7,312 nt of DNA from Stenotrophomonas maltophilia (GTDB taxonomy: Bacteria > Pseudomonadota > Gammaproteobacteria > Xanthomonadales > Xanthomonadaceae), in contig DGIP01000167.1 of the NCBI GenBank assembly GCA_002386405.1, positions 774 to 8,085 on the forward strand, in the 5' to 3' direction. A program made the position numbers and the translations under genes. Of this stretch, positions 5,729-7,312 are shown one piece after another. Numbering within the stretch: the stretch's first letter is position 1; each line of letters begins with the position of its first letter. The notes under the pieces were generated by a model that did not search any database, was not told the origin of the DNA, and saw only the letters and a program-made list of their open reading frames with translations.

Positions 5729-7312
5729 GCCGCGTGGCATCCAGCAGCGCGGCAGGCAGGTGCATGCCGCCCGGCGCCGCCAGGTAACGGGCGCGCCACT
5801 GCGGTGCGAACTTGGATTTGAAACGGCGCAGCCCGCTGAAGCCGTAGAAGCGCTCGCCATGGCGTGCCACCACGTTGGCGAAGCGGTTCCAGCGCCCGGC
5901 CAGCCGGTGCTGGGCAAGCCCCGACAGCGGCGCCATGCCCAGCGAGAAGCGGTGGAAGCCCTGTTCGCGTCCCCACAGGAACAGCTCGATGAACAGGAAA
6001 TCCATCGTGCCCTTGGGCGCGTCGTCCACGTGCCGCATCAGGTCCACCGACAACTCGCGGCCGGCAGGCGCCTGCCACAGGTTGGCGAAGGCGACGATGC
6101 GGCCTTCAGCCTCGACGATCGCCACCGGGAACCGTGCCAGGTAGGCCGGATCGAAACTGCCCAGCGAGAAGCCCTTCTCATCGCCGGCCTTGTCGTCCAG
6201 CCATTGCTGCGAGACCTGCGCCAGCACCGGCAGCAGCGCAGGGACCTCTTCGGGCGCGGCCACGCGGAAGCTGAGGCCACCGCGCTTGCCCCGGTTCCAG
6301 GCCTGGCGCAGGTCGGCCCGTTCGCGCCCCTCCAGGCCGAAATCCTGCAGCGGCACCATCGCTTCCTCGCCGAGCTTCACCAGGGTCAGCCCGAGGTCCA
6401 GGTAGGTCTGCCAGTACGCTTCGCCGACCTGGTAGAACACCGGGCGCAGGCCAAGGCGGTCGGCTTCCTCGCGGAAGCGCCAGATCAATGCGCGGGCGAC
6501 GTCCGGCGGCCCGACCGGATCGCCCATGGCGATCAACGAGCCCCCATAGCGCTGCATCATCACGAAGCCGCCGCCGGCCTCATCGCGCAGCACCGCCTTG
6601 TCTGCAGTGAGCACCAGGCAGGCCTGGGTGTCCTGTGCCGCGAGCAGGACCGGCGCCAGCGCATCCAGCGTGCCGGCGTCAGCCGGCGGCAGCGGGGTGC
6701 GGGTACTGTGCAGCAGCCGCGCCAGGCCGAAGATGGCCAGCGCGATGGCCACCACCAGCAGCGCACGCAGCGCACGCGGCGCGTTGCCCTGCGCGGCGAA
6801 CTGCCACCACAGCTCGTTCTGGTATTCGACATGGCTGTACACGAAGAACAGCAGCCAGATCACCGCCACCAGCACCAGGCCCAGGTTGCGGATCCATGGC
6901 CACGACCACGCTTCATCCAGCAGCGCACCCTGCCGGTAGAACTCGCGGCGCGATGCCCACAGCGCCATCGCCACCAGCACCGATGCCAGCGCGATCAGCA
7001 CCTGGCCGCCGCGCAGCCAGATCGGCAGCGGCGCGACCACGCAGATCGCCAGCGCCAGCACCCAGGCCGCATGGCTGCGCCGCTGCAGGCCCTGGCCGAT
7101 CAGCAGCAGCACCACGCCGGCCAGGCTGCCGAGCAGGTGCGAGGTTTCCAGGATCGGCAGCGATGCGTGCAGCAGGTGCCGGCGCGGCGTCGGCAGGGTG
7201 CCATCGATGACCAGCGCAGCGCCCACGCTGAACACCGCCAGCGCGATGATCTGCGGCAACCACGGGCGCAGCGCGGTCCAGCCGGCGCGGGTGGCGCCTG
7301 CGAGATCGGAAG
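5691..7312 (-). CDS. mprF: MprF lysylphosphatidylglycerol synthase/flippase, C-terminal part (5' end outside window)
   Basis: The frame is open through the right edge, giving 539 complete codons of the C-terminal part; residues are numbered here from the first full codon (7310-7308). Six membrane segments are seen at about 18-37, 57-76, 79-99, 103-119, 142-161 and 180-200, followed by a cytosolic domain of tandem GNAT-like folds (DUF2156). Family signatures in order: GDPVG (263-267), KLGEEA, SLGSFDPAYL, DLMRH (423-427), KGTMDFLF, FSLGMAPLSGL, and the closing RRFKSKF...W.ARYLA (about 495-511). MprF transfers lysine or another amino acid from charged tRNA to phosphatidylglycerol, and its N-terminal membrane domain, mostly beyond the window, flips the product outward, reducing sensitivity to cationic peptides. 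Lysine specificity cannot be read from the sequence. The gene converges on the nuclease-like gene with overlapping 3' ends. A TTG at 7259 is internal, not the start. Confidence 0.93.
   Translation of the reverse strand, partial: SDLAGATRAGWTALRPWLPQIIALAVFSVGAALVIDGTLPTPRRHLLHASLPILETSHLLGSLAGVVLLLIGQGLQRRSHAAWVLALAICVVAPLPIWLRGGQVLIALASVLVAMALWASRREFYRQGALLDEAWSWPWIRNLGLVLVAVIWLLFFVYSHVEYQNELWWQFAAQGNAPRALRALLVVAIALAIFGLARLLHSTRTPLPPADAGTLDALAPVLLAAQDTQACLVLTADKAVLRDEAGGGFVMMQRYGGSLIAMGDPVGPPDVARALIWRFREEADRLGLRPVFYQVGEAYWQTYLDLGLTLVKLGEEAMVPLQDFGLEGRERADLRQAWNRGKRGGLSFRVAAPEEVPALLPVLAQVSQQWLDDKAGDEKGFSLGSFDPAYLARFPVAIVEAEGRIVAFANLWQAPAGRELSVDLMRHVDDAPKGTMDFLFIELFLWGREQGFHRFSLGMAPLSGLAQHRLAGRWNRFANVVARHGERFYGFSGLRRFKSKFAPQWRARYLAAPGGMHLPAALLDATRLISLPPSAQTRR

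Noticed and set aside
4370..5917. 515-codon open frame on the minus strand
   Set aside because: It is antisense to the nuclease-like gene and out of frame with mprF, has low-complexity composition and no motif; the + strand frame shows an ordered PD-(D/E)XK signature.

Overview
The window looks like chromosomal DNA from a gammaproteobacterium of the Xanthomonadaceae, most likely Stenotrophomonas. The DNA is very GC-rich with codon use to match. A GTAG-headed palindromic repeat of the kind scattered through Stenotrophomonas maltophilia genomes lies at 186-212. The encoded proteins (a PhnA/YjdM tail, a transglutaminase-TPR protein, an AcvB/VirJ protein and an MprF) fit that group. This assignment is by eye; no database search was possible.

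Layout: 1-171 is the 3' end of a phnA/yjdM-type gene on the + strand. It converges, across a short gap holding the REP element, on a minus-strand gene (230-1366) for an exported transglutaminase-like TPR protein. A 139-base divergent spacer follows. Then comes a + strand run: an HD-superfamily phosphohydrolase (1506-2108), a 63-residue cysteine-motif protein of the oxidoreductase-like family (2154-2345), a six-helix membrane protein resembling DUF998 (2358-2987), a two-domain periplasmic AcvB/VirJ-type serine hydrolase (3066-4430), and, overlapping it by one base, an unrecognised 432-residue protein with a readable PD-(D/E)XK nuclease core (4430-5728). The minus strand then carries the C-terminal 539 residues of MprF, the lysylphosphatidylglycerol synthase/flippase (5691 to the window edge). 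It converges on the nuclease-like gene with a 38-base coding overlap.

The most coherent biology is in the right half. MprF makes and flips lysyl-phosphatidylglycerol, and AcvB of Agrobacterium is reported to hydrolyse that lipid. Their proximity suggests a synthesis/turnover locus for cationic membrane lipid, here arranged tail-to-tail rather than as the lpiA-acvB operon known in Rhizobiales. The unknown in the window is the PD-(D/E)XK-like protein placed between them and probably translationally coupled to the acvB/virJ homologue. No RNA genes, CRISPR arrays, insertion sequences or clear rho-independent terminators were seen, and no stretch over 300 bases lacks a gene.
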